NCBI RefSeq assembly: GCF_012641745.1
Contig: NZ_WEHZ01000019.1
Coordinates: forward strand, 1-64,000
Reading direction: 5' to 3'
DNA: 64,000 nucleotides
Source of the DNA: Pseudoalteromonas peptidolytica
Lineage (GTDB): Bacteria > Pseudomonadota > Gammaproteobacteria > Enterobacterales > Alteromonadaceae
The notes below the pieces were generated by a model. The model searched no databases. It was given only the letters and a program-made list of their open reading frames with translations, and was not told the origin of the DNA. The position numbers were made by a program, and so were the translations under genes. This document shows positions 36,918 to 46,172 of the stretch, piece after piece (within the stretch, counting starts at the first letter, position 1; each line of letters begins with the position of its first letter).

Positions 36918-37126
36918 TACCAATTTGACTTAATACTTGCTCAATTTGAAGGAGTAAATCTGACGCTAACAGCGTTAAAAATTTCTTATTTATAACAACT
37001 AAATAGCAAAATTTTTGCCTTGCCTACACGGATGTAGGTACCTTGGCGATAGCAGGACGCGTTAGCGGGGTTATCGACAAGATTTTCTCGCCTCAAAATA
37101 GACCACTTAATTAAGCAAATTGGTAT
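36917..37126 (+). repeat. Dispersed palindromic repeat, long form (copy B)
   Basis: 210-bp element with ends ATACCAATTTG / CAAATTGGTAT. It is nearly identical to the copy at 54134. The central ~50-base block (about 37017-37070) contains the palindrome CCTACACGGATGTAGG and is absent from the short copies. No coding capacity. It begins at the stop codon of the exporter gene. Confidence 0.88.
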
Positions 37127-37149
37127 AACTTTCCTATTCCCCTAACTTT

Positions 37150-37180
37150 AATTGGCCGTTGCGATCCCCAACGGTCAATT
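37150..37180. other. Stem-loop, 12-bp arms
   Basis: Arms AATTGGCCGTTG and CAACGGTCAATT pair over 12 positions (one G-U) around a 7-base loop. No T-run follows on either strand, so it is not a textbook terminator. It lies between repeat B and the glycosylase-selO-ABC operon; nothing else is apparent in this 359-bp gap. Confidence 0.4.
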
Positions 37181-37276
37181 ATCAACATATCTTGTTGCTA
37201 TTTGTAGAAAACCTCTGACATCAATATTTCAGATCAGTTACCCTGTAATAACTATCCAGTAAATTCAGTAGCGAGC

Positions 37277-37957
37277 ATGAACGTATTCGACAATATTTAT
37301 CAAAGAGCTGCTCAGCGCAAAGGTTCGGAAGCGGCACTTGCAGCAAAATTAAGTAAACCGTTAAGTCCAGAAAGCCTACGTGCGCTCAGTGATGACCAAT
37401 GGCTGGAGGAATTTACCCGAAAAGTATTTCAAAGTGGCTTTTATTGGTCTGTCGTTGACAGCAAGTGGGAAGGGTTTAGAGAGGTTTTTTGGCAGTTTTC
37501 TATCGACAAGCTACTGATGATGTCACCAGAAATGTATGAACAGCGTAGTCAAGATGAACGTATCATTCGTAATGCCAAAAAAGTGAAAAGTATCGCTGAT
37601 AATTGTCATATGATTTTTGAAGTACAGCAGCAGTATGGCCGCTTTAGTGAGTTTGTTGCTAGCTGGCCTGAAGATAATATTGTTGGATTATGGTTGTATC
37701 TGAAAAAACATGGTGCGCGTTTGGGGGGTAATACAGGTCCTTACGCACTGAGAGTTTTGGGAAAAGACACCTTTTTGTTGAGTAAAGATGTAGAAACGGT
37801 ACTGCGCGCAGAAGCTGTTATTGATGGTGGGCTACAAAGCCAAAAGTCATTATTAGCAGCACAACAATTTTTCAATGAAATGCGTCAGTATAGTGGTTTC
37901 AGTCTACAAGAATTAAGCCAAATCGTAGCGATGAGCGTAGGTGAAAACGTTCGCTAG
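37277..37957 (+). CDS. DNA-3-methyladenine glycosylase I-like protein
   Basis: 226-residue protein resembling the Tag (3-methyladenine glycosylase I) fold: 'KVFQSGFYWSVVDSKWEGFREVFWQF' near residue 50, 'RNAKKVKSIADNCHMIFEVQ' near 98 and 'GPYALRVLGKDTFLLSKDVETVL' near 155. The zinc-binding Cys/His residues at both ends of E. coli Tag are not visible, so it is a divergent member. The expected role is removal of alkylated bases, but activity cannot be assumed. Its stop lies 20 bases before the probable selO start, so the two are coupled. Confidence 0.7.
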   Translation: MNVFDNIYQRAAQRKGSEAALAAKLSKPLSPESLRALSDDQWLEEFTRKVFQSGFYWSVVDSKWEGFREVFWQFSIDKLLMMSPEMYEQRSQDERIIRNAKKVKSIADNCHMIFEVQQQYGRFSEFVASWPEDNIVGLWLYLKKHGARLGGNTGPYALRVLGKDTFLLSKDVETVLRAEAVIDGGLQSQKSLLAAQQFFNEMRQYSGFSLQELSQIVAMSVGENVR

Positions 37958-37977
37958 TGAAAGAGGGAGAAAGTTGG

Positions 37978-39399
37978 ATGGCGTTTTTTCAGCCCTATCA
38001 AGGCACAGAGCTGCTTTTTGATGAGCAGCCTACAAAATTTAATCAACCCGTTTTGCTGTTAAAGCATGCTCCTTTATTGGAGAAGTTGGGTCTTAGTCAT
38101 GTTGACGATACAGCACTGGCGGCATTGTTGAGTGGCCAGCAACCGCTTGGAGAGATTAAGCCGGCAAGCCTAGCATATAGTGGCCATCAATTTGGTCAAT
38201 TTAACCCACTGCTAGGAGATGGTCGCGCTCACCTTATTGGTGGGGTTAAACTTGAAGATGGCACACAATATGACCTGCACTTAAAAGGCTCTGGTGCAAC
38301 GCGCTTCTCGCGTGGTGGTGATGGTTTTTGCGCGCTGGGCCCTGCTGTTAGAGAGTTTATAATGAGTCAGGCAATGGCTGCGCTTGGGGTGCCAACAACA
38401 GAGTGCTTATCGGTAGTCACAACCGGCCATCGAGTTTATCGTCAAACTGAGGTGCCTGGTGCTGTGGTGTGTCGTGTGGCTAAGAGTCATATTCGTATCG
38501 GCACTTTGCAATATCTTGCCACTCAAGAGAATCAGGCGGGGCTATGGCAACTGTTACAGCAGCTAGGTGTGCAATTATTTGACGGTTTAGCGGTGCGCTC
38601 GGAGCGTGATGTGCTTGAACTGTTCCGTGAGGTATGTGAGCAGCTGGTGGACTTGGCGGTAGAGTGGATGCGAGTGGGCTTTATTCATGGCGTTATGAAC
38701 ACAGACAATATTTTGCTCAGTGGTGAAACCATAGACTATGGTCCGTGCGCCATGATGGAAAAGTTTGATTTTAACGCAGTATATAGCTCAATTGATAGGC
38801 AGGGGCGTTATGCGTTTGGCAATCAACCAAATATCATGAACTGGAATTGTGCGCGACTGGCGGAGTCCTTGTTGGTGTTGTGGCAAGATGAGCAGCAGGG
38901 TATCGCAGCTCTAAGTCAAATATTGACAGAGTTCTCAGAGTCTTTTAATCGTAAATATAAAGACATGTGGGCGGCAAAGTTAGGAATTGACGAGTGGCAC
39001 GATGCCGATGATGTTTTACTTGCCGACTTGCTCAAGCTAATGACTGAGCATTCACTTGACTTTACTAATACCTTTGCAGCGCTTACGAACACTTTGCTTG
39101 GAAATCCAAATAAGACCTTACAAATACCCAGTGAACTGGATAGTTGGCAGCAACGTTGGCAGCAAAGGCGTGCGTCAGATGATGTCGCGACGCACTTGAT
39201 GAGTCAAGCAAATCCAATTTTGATCCCTCGAAACGCACTGGTAGAAGCTGAGATTGAACAGTTTAATCAGAGTGGGTCGAGTGAATCGCTTGATGATTGG
39301 CTACTGGCACTCAACAGCCCTTACGAATATAAGGACTATCCTGAGATGTGGATGAAGGCATCCACACCCGCACACTATAAAACTTTTTGTGGAACCTAA
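37978..39399 (+). CDS. selO: SelO-family protein adenylyltransferase (YdiU)
   Basis: Pseudokinase-fold enzyme of about 473 residues that AMPylates proteins. Conserved SelO stretches are present: 'YSGHQFGQFNPLLGDGRAHL' near 65, 'KGSGATRFSRGGDG' near 100, 'PTTECLSVVTTG' near 135 and 'HGVMNTDNILL...DYGP' near 240. The C-terminus ends in FCGT, with a Cys near the position of the conserved SelO Cys. GAGGGAG is eight bases before the ATG used; an upstream GTG overlaps the previous stop but is less well placed. The ABC exporter begins directly after the stop, so the three genes form one operon. Confidence 0.9.
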   Translation: MAFFQPYQGTELLFDEQPTKFNQPVLLLKHAPLLEKLGLSHVDDTALAALLSGQQPLGEIKPASLAYSGHQFGQFNPLLGDGRAHLIGGVKLEDGTQYDLHLKGSGATRFSRGGDGFCALGPAVREFIMSQAMAALGVPTTECLSVVTTGHRVYRQTEVPGAVVCRVAKSHIRIGTLQYLATQENQAGLWQLLQQLGVQLFDGLAVRSERDVLELFREVCEQLVDLAVEWMRVGFIHGVMNTDNILLSGETIDYGPCAMMEKFDFNAVYSSIDRQGRYAFGNQPNIMNWNCARLAESLLVLWQDEQQGIAALSQILTEFSESFNRKYKDMWAAKLGIDEWHDADDVLLADLLKLMTEHSLDFTNTFAALTNTLLGNPNKTLQIPSELDSWQQRWQQRRASDDVATHLMSQANPILIPRNALVEAEIEQFNQSGSSESLDDWLLALNSPYEYKDYPEMWMKASTPAHYKTFCGT

Positions 39400-41178
39400 A
39401 TGGCAAAAAATCAGCTTTCTTGGCAAGAGATCAAAGATAAGGTACTTGAGCAAAAGCGCCCACTAATTTCAGCGCACATTATTGCGTTGTTTGCGGCCTT
39501 GGTCAGTGTGCCCATTCCGTTAATGATGCCGCTGCTAGTGGATGAAGTGCTACTTAACACTCCAGGCCCTGCCGTGAATTGGATGAACTCAATACTGCCA
39601 CAGCATTGGCACCAGCCGAGTGCTTATATCATTGTTATTTTGCTGGCTGTTATTGCCATGCGACTTGCTAGTTTAGTATTGGGGGTGATGCAGTCTCGAC
39701 AATTCACAATTATTGGCAAGGGGATTAGTTATGAGATCCGTGAACGCTTGCTCTCTCACTTGCCTAAGGTGCAACTCAAAGAGTATGAAAGTCAAGGTGG
39801 TGCGGCTATTAGTTCACGTTGTATCACGGATGTGGAAACATTAGATAAGTTTATTAGTCAGACCTTGTCTCGCTTTTTGATAGGGTTACTGACCATCGTT
39901 GGTACTGCAGCTATCTTACTGTGGATTGATTGGGTGCTTGGACTGGTTATTTTGCTACTTAATCCTGCGGTTATCTATTTTTCTCGGCAATTTGGTAAAC
40001 ATGTTAAAGAGCTAAAAAAGGAAGAAAATGCAGCGTTTGAGGCATTACAAACAGCGTTAGTAGAGACGTTAGATGCAATTTCTCAATTAAAAGCGGTACG
40101 TCGTGAAGGCACTTACTTTGAACAAGTTAAAGTAGCTGCCAAAGATCTCAAACATTTCGCTGTGCAGTCACAATGGAAAACGGATGCCGTTAATCGCCTA
40201 AGCTTTACGGTGTTTTTGGTTGGGTTCGAGTTTTTCCGTGCTGTTGCCATGTTTATGGTGGTGTTTTCTGACTTAACCGTAGGGCAGATATTTGCGGTAT
40301 TTGGATACCTGTGGTTTATGATGGGACCGGTTCAGGAAATCTTGGGTATTCAATATGCTTATTATGGGGCATCAGCGGCATTAACGCGGCTCAATCAAGT
40401 ATTTAATTTTGCCACCGAGACACAGTATCCTGCAACGCATTCGGTGTTTGATTCTGCTCAAGTGGATATTAAGTTCAACAATATTGATTTTGCCTATGTT
40501 GCAGAGCAGCCCGTACTAAAACAAGTTTCGTTACACATTCCAGCAGGTAAGAAAGTGGCTCTGGTGGCGGTCTCTGGAGGAGGGAAATCAACATTAGTGC
40601 AGCTGCTGTTAGGGTTATATGAAAAGCAAAGTGGTGATATTCACATTAATGATACACCAGTAGAGCAAATTGGCTATGACGCTGTAAGAGATAATATTGT
40701 CACTGTATTACAACAACCCATACTCTTTAATGCCAGTATTCGTGAAAATCTGGCAATGGGAAGAACGGTAGCTGATGATGTGCTTTGGCAAGCGTTACAA
40801 GTTGCAGAACTTGCCAGCACTGTAATGATGTTGGAAGACAAGTTAGACGCCCAAGTCGGTCGCAATGGTATTAAATTATCAGGTGGACAGAAACAGCGAC
40901 TTGCCATCGCCCGTATGGTTGTTGCGGATCCAAAAGTGGTGGTATTGGATGAAGCAACATCAGCGCTTGATATTGAAACAGAAGCCAAAATTCATCGTAA
41001 TTTACAGGCTTTCTTAGCGAGCAGAACCACGCTGATTATCGCTCATCGCTTGAGTGCAATTAAACAAGCCGACTTAATTTATGTGCTTGATGACGGTTCT
41101 GTATCCCAATATGGAGCTCATGATGAACTATTACAGGAACAGGGGCTCTACCGTATCTTGTTTGGCCATCAGCATTAG
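39400..41178 (+). CDS. ABC exporter (fused permease-ATPase)
   Basis: 592-residue half-size exporter with an N-terminal membrane domain (six predicted helices in ~20-310) and a C-terminal ATPase. Walker A reads VAVSGGGKST near 390, with Ala in place of the usual first Gly. The signature is LSGGQKQR near 495 and Walker B is VVVLDEATSALD near 515. The substrate is unknown. The start codon follows the selO stop with no gap, so expression is coupled to selO. It belongs to the general lipid/peptide/drug exporter class and differs from the SyrD-type exporter at 35283. No leader-peptide protease domain is visible. Confidence 0.88.
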   Translation: MAKNQLSWQEIKDKVLEQKRPLISAHIIALFAALVSVPIPLMMPLLVDEVLLNTPGPAVNWMNSILPQHWHQPSAYIIVILLAVIAMRLASLVLGVMQSRQFTIIGKGISYEIRERLLSHLPKVQLKEYESQGGAAISSRCITDVETLDKFISQTLSRFLIGLLTIVGTAAILLWIDWVLGLVILLLNPAVIYFSRQFGKHVKELKKEENAAFEALQTALVETLDAISQLKAVRREGTYFEQVKVAAKDLKHFAVQSQWKTDAVNRLSFTVFLVGFEFFRAVAMFMVVFSDLTVGQIFAVFGYLWFMMGPVQEILGIQYAYYGASAALTRLNQVFNFATETQYPATHSVFDSAQVDIKFNNIDFAYVAEQPVLKQVSLHIPAGKKVALVAVSGGGKSTLVQLLLGLYEKQSGDIHINDTPVEQIGYDAVRDNIVTVLQQPILFNASIRENLAMGRTVADDVLWQALQVAELASTVMMLEDKLDAQVGRNGIKLSGGQKQRLAIARMVVADPKVVVLDEATSALDIETEAKIHRNLQAFLASRTTLIIAHRLSAIKQADLIYVLDDGSVSQYGAHDELLQEQGLYRILFGHQH

Positions 41179-41326
41179 TGGATATTTGGCGAAAATTCTG
41201 GATGTAACGTTAAGTAAACATTAATAGACAAGCTAATATTATCTCTGCAACGTAATCAGTCGGCGCATTTTCTGATAGACTGTCAGAGTCAATACTCAAT
41301 GCGTTAACTAACAGAGATGGGAAGGA

Positions 41327-42379
41327 ATGATGAAAATTAAAACTTTGAGTTTACTAGTTGCGATGGCTGCATCAGCCACTGCACATGCAAATACCACCGA
41401 GCCAACTGAAGGCGTATATCTTGGGGTGTTTGGTGACTACTATGATGCCGACTGGCAAAATCACCGTGACATGGCTGGTTTAGATGTTGAGGACTCAACG
41501 GGTTGGGGTGCTGAAATTGGCTACCGCTTTGATAAGTTTTGGAGCGGTCGTATTGAATATGCAGACATGGACTTTGATTTAGGTGGGATCAGTAATGGTT
41601 CGCTTGACGCTGAGCGCTATGGTATCGATGGTCTATATCACTTTGATGGTGGCCCATTCTACGGTCTAGTTGGTTTGAAAAAAATGAACTTAGATGCCAT
41701 TTCAGATAACACCTTCGCAAACTTAGGTGCGGGTGTACGTCACCACTTTACTGAGCACCTATTTTTAAATGCTGAGGCTGCTGTGTATCAGGGGTTAGAA
41801 GCTGGTTTTACTGATGTAGGTGGTAAAATTAGTATTAACTACTCGTTCGGTAGTGCAGGTAAATCAGAAGCAGTTGCACCAGCTCCAGCACCTGTTGTTG
41901 CACAAGCACCGCAAGACAGTGATAAAGATGGCGTAGTGGATAGCGAAGATAAATGCGCAAATACACCAATGACGGATGCAGTTGACGCGTCTGGCTGTAC
42001 TTTGTACGAAACGAAAGAAGACAAAGTGAGCCTGCTAGTGCGTTTCCCACACGATGATGCCACTTTCTCTCAGCAATATGTCGATGACATCAATGCTGTA
42101 GCTAAGTTCTTAAAAGAACATAAAAACGCAGACGTTTTGATTGAAGGTCACGCGTCAGCTGTCGGTGATGCTGATTACAACCAACAACTGTCTGAGCGCC
42201 GCGCGAAAAACGTTGCTGAAAAACTCGTTGATATGGGTATTGATTCAATGCGTATTACCACAGTGGGTTACGGTGAGGAGCGTTTGAAGAATCCAGCAAA
42301 TACGCTAAAAGCACATGCGGAAAACCGCCGTGTAGAAGCGCACGTTTCTTCTAAAGAAAAAGTAAAAGTTAAGCGTTAA
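41327..42379 (+). CDS. OmpA-family outer-membrane protein
   Basis: 350-residue envelope protein. It has a signal peptide (to about residue 21, ending AHA), an eight-strand-type beta-barrel domain (~25-170), a Pro/Ala linker (APAPAPVVAQAP), a thrombospondin-type-3-like calcium motif (DSDKDGVVDSEDKC) and a C-terminal OmpA domain ('IEGHASAVGDADYNQQLSERRAKNV') that binds peptidoglycan. GGAAGG precedes the first of two adjacent ATG codons. It stands alone, with a terminator after it. The role is structural, anchoring the outer membrane to the wall, with possible porin activity. Confidence 0.92.
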   Translation: MMKIKTLSLLVAMAASATAHANTTEPTEGVYLGVFGDYYDADWQNHRDMAGLDVEDSTGWGAEIGYRFDKFWSGRIEYADMDFDLGGISNGSLDAERYGIDGLYHFDGGPFYGLVGLKKMNLDAISDNTFANLGAGVRHHFTEHLFLNAEAAVYQGLEAGFTDVGGKISINYSFGSAGKSEAVAPAPAPVVAQAPQDSDKDGVVDSEDKCANTPMTDAVDASGCTLYETKEDKVSLLVRFPHDDATFSQQYVDDINAVAKFLKEHKNADVLIEGHASAVGDADYNQQLSERRAKNVAEKLVDMGIDSMRITTVGYGEERLKNPANTLKAHAENRRVEAHVSSKEKVKVKR

Positions 42380-42398
42380 TGCTCACTTAACTTATGCG

Positions 42399-42424
42399 AA
42401 AAGGCTCCTATTGGAGCCTTTTTT
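42399..42424 (+). terminator. Terminator after the OmpA-family gene
   Basis: 10-bp stem AAAAGGCTCC / GGAGCCTTTT with a 4-base loop followed by T residues, 19 bases after the stop codon. Confidence 0.85.
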
Positions 42425-42454
42425 GATCCAATTAATTGCGCGCTTTTACAAAAT

Positions 42455-42473
42455 TTAAATGATTCTCGTTTGA
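42455..42473. promoter_or_regulatory. Weak Fur-like sequence upstream of acnB
   Basis: TTAAATGATTCTCGTTTGA matches about 10 of 19 Fur consensus positions; its complement contains GAGAATCATT. It is some 215 bases before acnB, an iron-sulfur enzyme gene that is iron-regulated in some bacteria. The rest of this 310-bp gap shows nothing else I can defend. Confidence 0.3.
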
Positions 42474-42689
42474 CTAATATTCATCAAAATATACTTGTTT
42501 CACTATGCTTATTCATAGTATTTATAGTGACTATAAGGCGAGGTATCGCATGCAAGATTTTCATCTATACTCAAAGACCTTATAATTGTTCATTATATTT
42601 TATGGTCAAGGGAATGGTTCAGCCGGTTTCACTAATAACCGCAGCCAGATCATTTACTTGTCTGTCCACGTCACCAAGAGGGCAATATT

Positions 42690-45287
42690 GTGCTTCAAGA
42701 ATATCGTAAACACGTAGAAGAGCGTGCCGCGCAAGGTATCGTGCCTAAGCCGTTAGACGCGCAGCAAACTGCTGACCTTATCGAATTATTAAAAACTCCA
42801 CCGGCTGGTGAAGAAGAGTTTATTGTTGATCTATTCATTAACCGTGTACCGCCAGGTGTAGATGACGCGGCTTATGTAAAAGCGGGCTTTTTGGCTGCGG
42901 TAGCGAAAGGCGAAGCTGACTCTCCACTTATTTCAAAAGAGTATGCAGCTGAGCTACTTGGCACCATGTTGGGTGGTTATAACATCGCGCCAATGATTGA
43001 CCTATTAGACGATGCAGCACTTGCACCTATCGTTGCTAAAGGTTTATCTCATACACTACTGATGTTTGACGCATTCTACGACGTAGAAGAAAAAGCAAAA
43101 GCTGGCAACGAGTTTGCTAAGCAAGTTATTGAATCATGGGCAAATGCAGAATGGTTCCTTGAGAAGCCAGCGGTTGCAGACAAAATTTCTGTAACTGTAT
43201 TCAAAGTAACGGGTGAGACAAACACAGATGACTTGTCTCCAGCTCCAGACGCTTGGTCTCGTCCAGATATCCCATTACACGCACTGGCTATGCTTAAAAA
43301 CGAGCGTGATGGTATCAACCCAGACAAACCTGGTGAAGTAGGTCCTATCGCACAGCTTGAAGCGCTGAATGGCAAAGGTTTACCGCTGGCATACGTGGGT
43401 GATGTTGTTGGTACCGGTTCATCTCGTAAATCTGCAACTAACTCAGTACTTTGGTTCATGGGTGATGACATCCCATTCGTACCAAACAAGCGCGTTGGCG
43501 GTGTCTGTCTAGGTGGTAAAATTGCACCTATCTTCTTCAACACCATGGAAGATTCAGGTGCACTACCTATTGAACTTCCAGTTGACGAACTAAACATGGG
43601 CGACCAAATCGACATCTTCCCATACGAAGGTGTAGTTAAGCGTCACGGTACAGACGAAGTTATTTCGACTTTCTCACTAAAATCAGACGTAATTCTTGAT
43701 GAAGTGCGTGCTGGTGGTCGTATTCCACTTATCATCGGTCGCGGTCTAACAGACAAGGCACGTACCTCTCTTGGTCTTGAAGCTGAAGACATCTTCCGTA
43801 AGCCAAAACTAGTGGCGGATTCTGGAAAGGGCTTTACCCTTGCACAGAAAATGGTAGGTAAAGCATGTAACATGCCGGGTGTACGCCCAGGTCAATACTG
43901 TGAACCAACAATGACAACGGTAGGTTCTCAGGATACCACGGGTCCTATGACGCGTGATGAGCTTAAAGATCTTGCTTGTCTTGGCTTCTCTGCTGACCTG
44001 ACAATGCAGTCATTCTGCCACACATCAGCTTATCCTAAGCCAATCGACGTAAACACACACCACACACTTCCTGATTTCATCATGAACCGTGGCGGTGTAT
44101 CGCTACGTCCAGGTGACGGTGTTATCCACTCGTGGCTAAACCGTATGCTACTACCTGATACAGTAGGTACAGGTGGTGACTCACATACTCGTTTCCCGTT
44201 AGGTATTTCATTCCCAGCAGGTTCTGGTGCGGTAGCATTTGCAGCTGCAACAGGTGTAATGCCACTTGATATGCCTGAGTCAATCCTTGTTCGCTTTAAA
44301 GGTGAAATGCAGCCAGGTATCACACTACGTGACCTAGTACACGCTATCCCTTATTATGCAATTCAGCAAGGTCTATTGACGGTTGAGAAAAAAGGTAAGA
44401 TCAACGAATTCTCTGGTCGCATCCTTGAAATCGAAGGTGTTGAACATCTAACTGTTGAGCAAGCGTTCGAACTATCTGACGCTTCTGCAGAGCGCAGTGC
44501 AGCAGGTTGTACCGTTAAACTTTCACAAGCGTCTATTGAAGAGTACCTAAACTCTAACATCGTGATGCTTAAGTGGATGATCTCTGAAGGCTATGGTGAT
44601 GTACGTACTATTGAGCGTCGTATCACTAAGATGCAAGAGTGGTTAGCAAACCCAGAGCTAATGACAGCAGACGCGGATGCAGAATACGCGCACACTATTG
44701 AGATTGACCTTGCAGATATCAAAGAGCCAATCCTTTGTGCACCGAATGACCCTGATGACGCACGTTTACTTTCAGCGGTAACCGGTGAGAAAATCGATGA
44801 AGTATTCATCGGTTCTTGTATGACTAACATCGGTCACTTCCGTGCAGCTGGTAAACTACTAGATAACTTCGGTGGTCGTCTACCAACGCAACTATGGGTT
44901 GCTCCACCAACGAAGATGGACCGCGATCAGTTAACTGACGAAGGTTACTACGGTATTTATGGCCGTGTAGGTGCACGTATCGAAACGCCTGGATGTTCAC
45001 TATGTATGGGTAACCAAGCACGTGTTGCTGATAAAGCAACAGTGGTGTCTACCTCTACTCGTAACTTCCCTAACCGCCTAGGTACAGGTGCAAATGTATT
45101 CCTTGCATCAGCAGAACTTGCAGCTGTCGCTGCTATTCTTGGTAAATTACCAACACCTGCTGAATATCAAGAGTATGCAGAGAAAATCAATGCAACGGCT
45201 GCTGACACGTACCGTTACTTGAACTTCCACAAGATGCCTCAGTACACTAAAAAAGCAGACTCAGTGATCATTCAACAAGCAGTTTAA
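42690..45287 (+). CDS. acnB: Aconitate hydratase B
   Basis: Bifunctional aconitase (and likely 2-methylisocitrate dehydratase) of 865 residues that interconverts citrate and isocitrate in the TCA cycle with a [4Fe-4S] cluster. The N-terminal HEAT-like domain ('[22 protein letters not shown]') identifies the B type. Cluster Cys residues lie in 'CHTSAYPKP', '[10 protein letters not shown]' and '[13 protein letters not shown]'. The start is GTG, with AGAGGG about eight bases upstream. Codon use is strongly biased, as expected for a highly expressed gene. Transcribed alone, with a strong terminator downstream. Confidence 0.97.
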   Translation: MLQEYRKHVEERAAQGIVPKPLDAQQTADLIELLKTPPAGEEEFIVDLFINRVPPGVDDAAYVKAGFLAAVAKGEADSPLISKEYAAELLGTMLGGYNIAPMIDLLDDAALAPIVAKGLSHTLLMFDAFYDVEEKAKAGNEFAKQVIESWANAEWFLEKPAVADKISVTVFKVTGETNTDDLSPAPDAWSRPDIPLHALAMLKNERDGINPDKPGEVGPIAQLEALNGKGLPLAYVGDVVGTGSSRKSATNSVLWFMGDDIPFVPNKRVGGVCLGGKIAPIFFNTMEDSGALPIELPVDELNMGDQIDIFPYEGVVKRHGTDEVISTFSLKSDVILDEVRAGGRIPLIIGRGLTDKARTSLGLEAEDIFRKPKLVADSGKGFTLAQKMVGKACNMPGVRPGQYCEPTMTTVGSQDTTGPMTRDELKDLACLGFSADLTMQSFCHTSAYPKPIDVNTHHTLPDFIMNRGGVSLRPGDGVIHSWLNRMLLPDTVGTGGDSHTRFPLGISFPAGSGAVAFAAATGVMPLDMPESILVRFKGEMQPGITLRDLVHAIPYYAIQQGLLTVEKKGKINEFSGRILEIEGVEHLTVEQAFELSDASAERSAAGCTVKLSQASIEEYLNSNIVMLKWMISEGYGDVRTIERRITKMQEWLANPELMTADADAEYAHTIEIDLADIKEPILCAPNDPDDARLLSAVTGEKIDEVFIGSCMTNIGHFRAAGKLLDNFGGRLPTQLWVAPPTKMDRDQLTDEGYYGIYGRVGARIETPGCSLCMGNQARVADKATVVSTSTRNFPNRLGTGANVFLASAELAAVAAILGKLPTPAEYQEYAEKINATAADTYRYLNFHKMPQYTKKADSVIIQQAV

Positions 45288-45312
45288 TTACGCGTTTAGA
45301 ATACATTGAGAT

Positions 45313-45340
45313 AAAAAGCCAGCACTTGCTGGCTTTTTTT
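45313..45340 (+). terminator. Terminator after acnB
   Basis: 11-bp stem AAAAAGCCAGC / GCTGGCTTTTT, 4-base loop, seven T residues. About 190 AT-rich bases follow before the dioxygenase gene, with no other clear signal. Confidence 0.9.
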
Positions 45341-45530
45341 ATGCGCATAAAACGCTCAAATTAAATGGTGTTATCAAGCTTTATTTTAAATCTAGATAAG
45401 TAATCTATTAAAGTTGCAATTAGTGGGTTTTTATTGCGTTTTAGTGATTAAAATCCCGTTTTTTTAAACAGTAATTTTCTCTAGTTTTATTAGAATTATC
45501 GGCAAATTCTCATCAATGGGCGAGAGGATC

Positions 45531-46163
45531 ATGACAACAGTAAACAACCAGAATTTATTACAACTACGCTTTTTACCACAGCAGCATATTGATGCAGTGA
45601 AGCCGTATTTTAGCCAGCTTCCAGACAACCCTTATGCTGATGGCGCATTTAGAAAACGTCGCTACTCGGTGGTAAAGTTCATCAATAATGAAGTAACATT
45701 ACAGCCAACCAAGGCCTTTGTGCAAGACGATTCAATTAATACCTTTCAAGGCAATGTTGAGCGTGTTTACGAAAACCTAGAACAAGAGATGCTAAATACC
45801 GATGGTTTCAAGCATATGCTTGCAGAATTTAAAACCATGACAGGTATTGCAGATGACACCGATATTGAGGTGCATCAGTTCCGCATGCTGGCGATAGAAA
45901 GTGATACGCCTCCAGCCCCTGAGGGCGTGCACCAAGATGGCTTTGACCATGTGTGTGTATGTGGTGTTTCGCATGAAAATATTGCTGGTGGTGAATTATT
46001 GGTATACGAGCATAAAGAAGCCGAGCCATGTTTTAAAATGGAAATCAAAGATGGTCTATTTGCACTGGTGAATGACCGTGAAGTGTGGCATAACGCAACA
46101 CCAATGAATAAGCTAGATGCCGAGCAAGTCGGTTACCTAGATTGCTTCGTGTTTACAGCCTAA
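45531..46163 (+). CDS. 2-oxoglutarate/Fe(II) dioxygenase (2OG-Fe_Oxy_2-like), putative amino-acid hydroxylase
   Basis: 210-residue predicted non-haem iron dioxygenase. The metal site appears as H-x-D in 'EGVHQDGFDHV' near residue 140 and a distal His in 'REVWHNATPM' near 190. It resembles the small family that includes bacterial L-isoleucine 4-hydroxylase, so a free amino acid is a plausible substrate, but this is inference. An ATG 15 bases earlier is in frame; the ATG used here has GAGAGG correctly spaced. A PLP-dependent enzyme gene begins nine bases after the stop, so the two probably act together. Confidence 0.75.
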   Translation: MTTVNNQNLLQLRFLPQQHIDAVKPYFSQLPDNPYADGAFRKRRYSVVKFINNEVTLQPTKAFVQDDSINTFQGNVERVYENLEQEMLNTDGFKHMLAEFKTMTGIADDTDIEVHQFRMLAIESDTPPAPEGVHQDGFDHVCVCGVSHENIAGGELLVYEHKEAEPCFKMEIKDGLFALVNDREVWHNATPMNKLDAEQVGYLDCFVFTA

Positions 46164-46172
46164 GAGGGTAGT

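Noticed and set aside
42470..42709. A 79-codon frame overlapping the acnB start
   Set aside because: It covers the acnB upstream region and start codon in another frame and has no start signal of its own.
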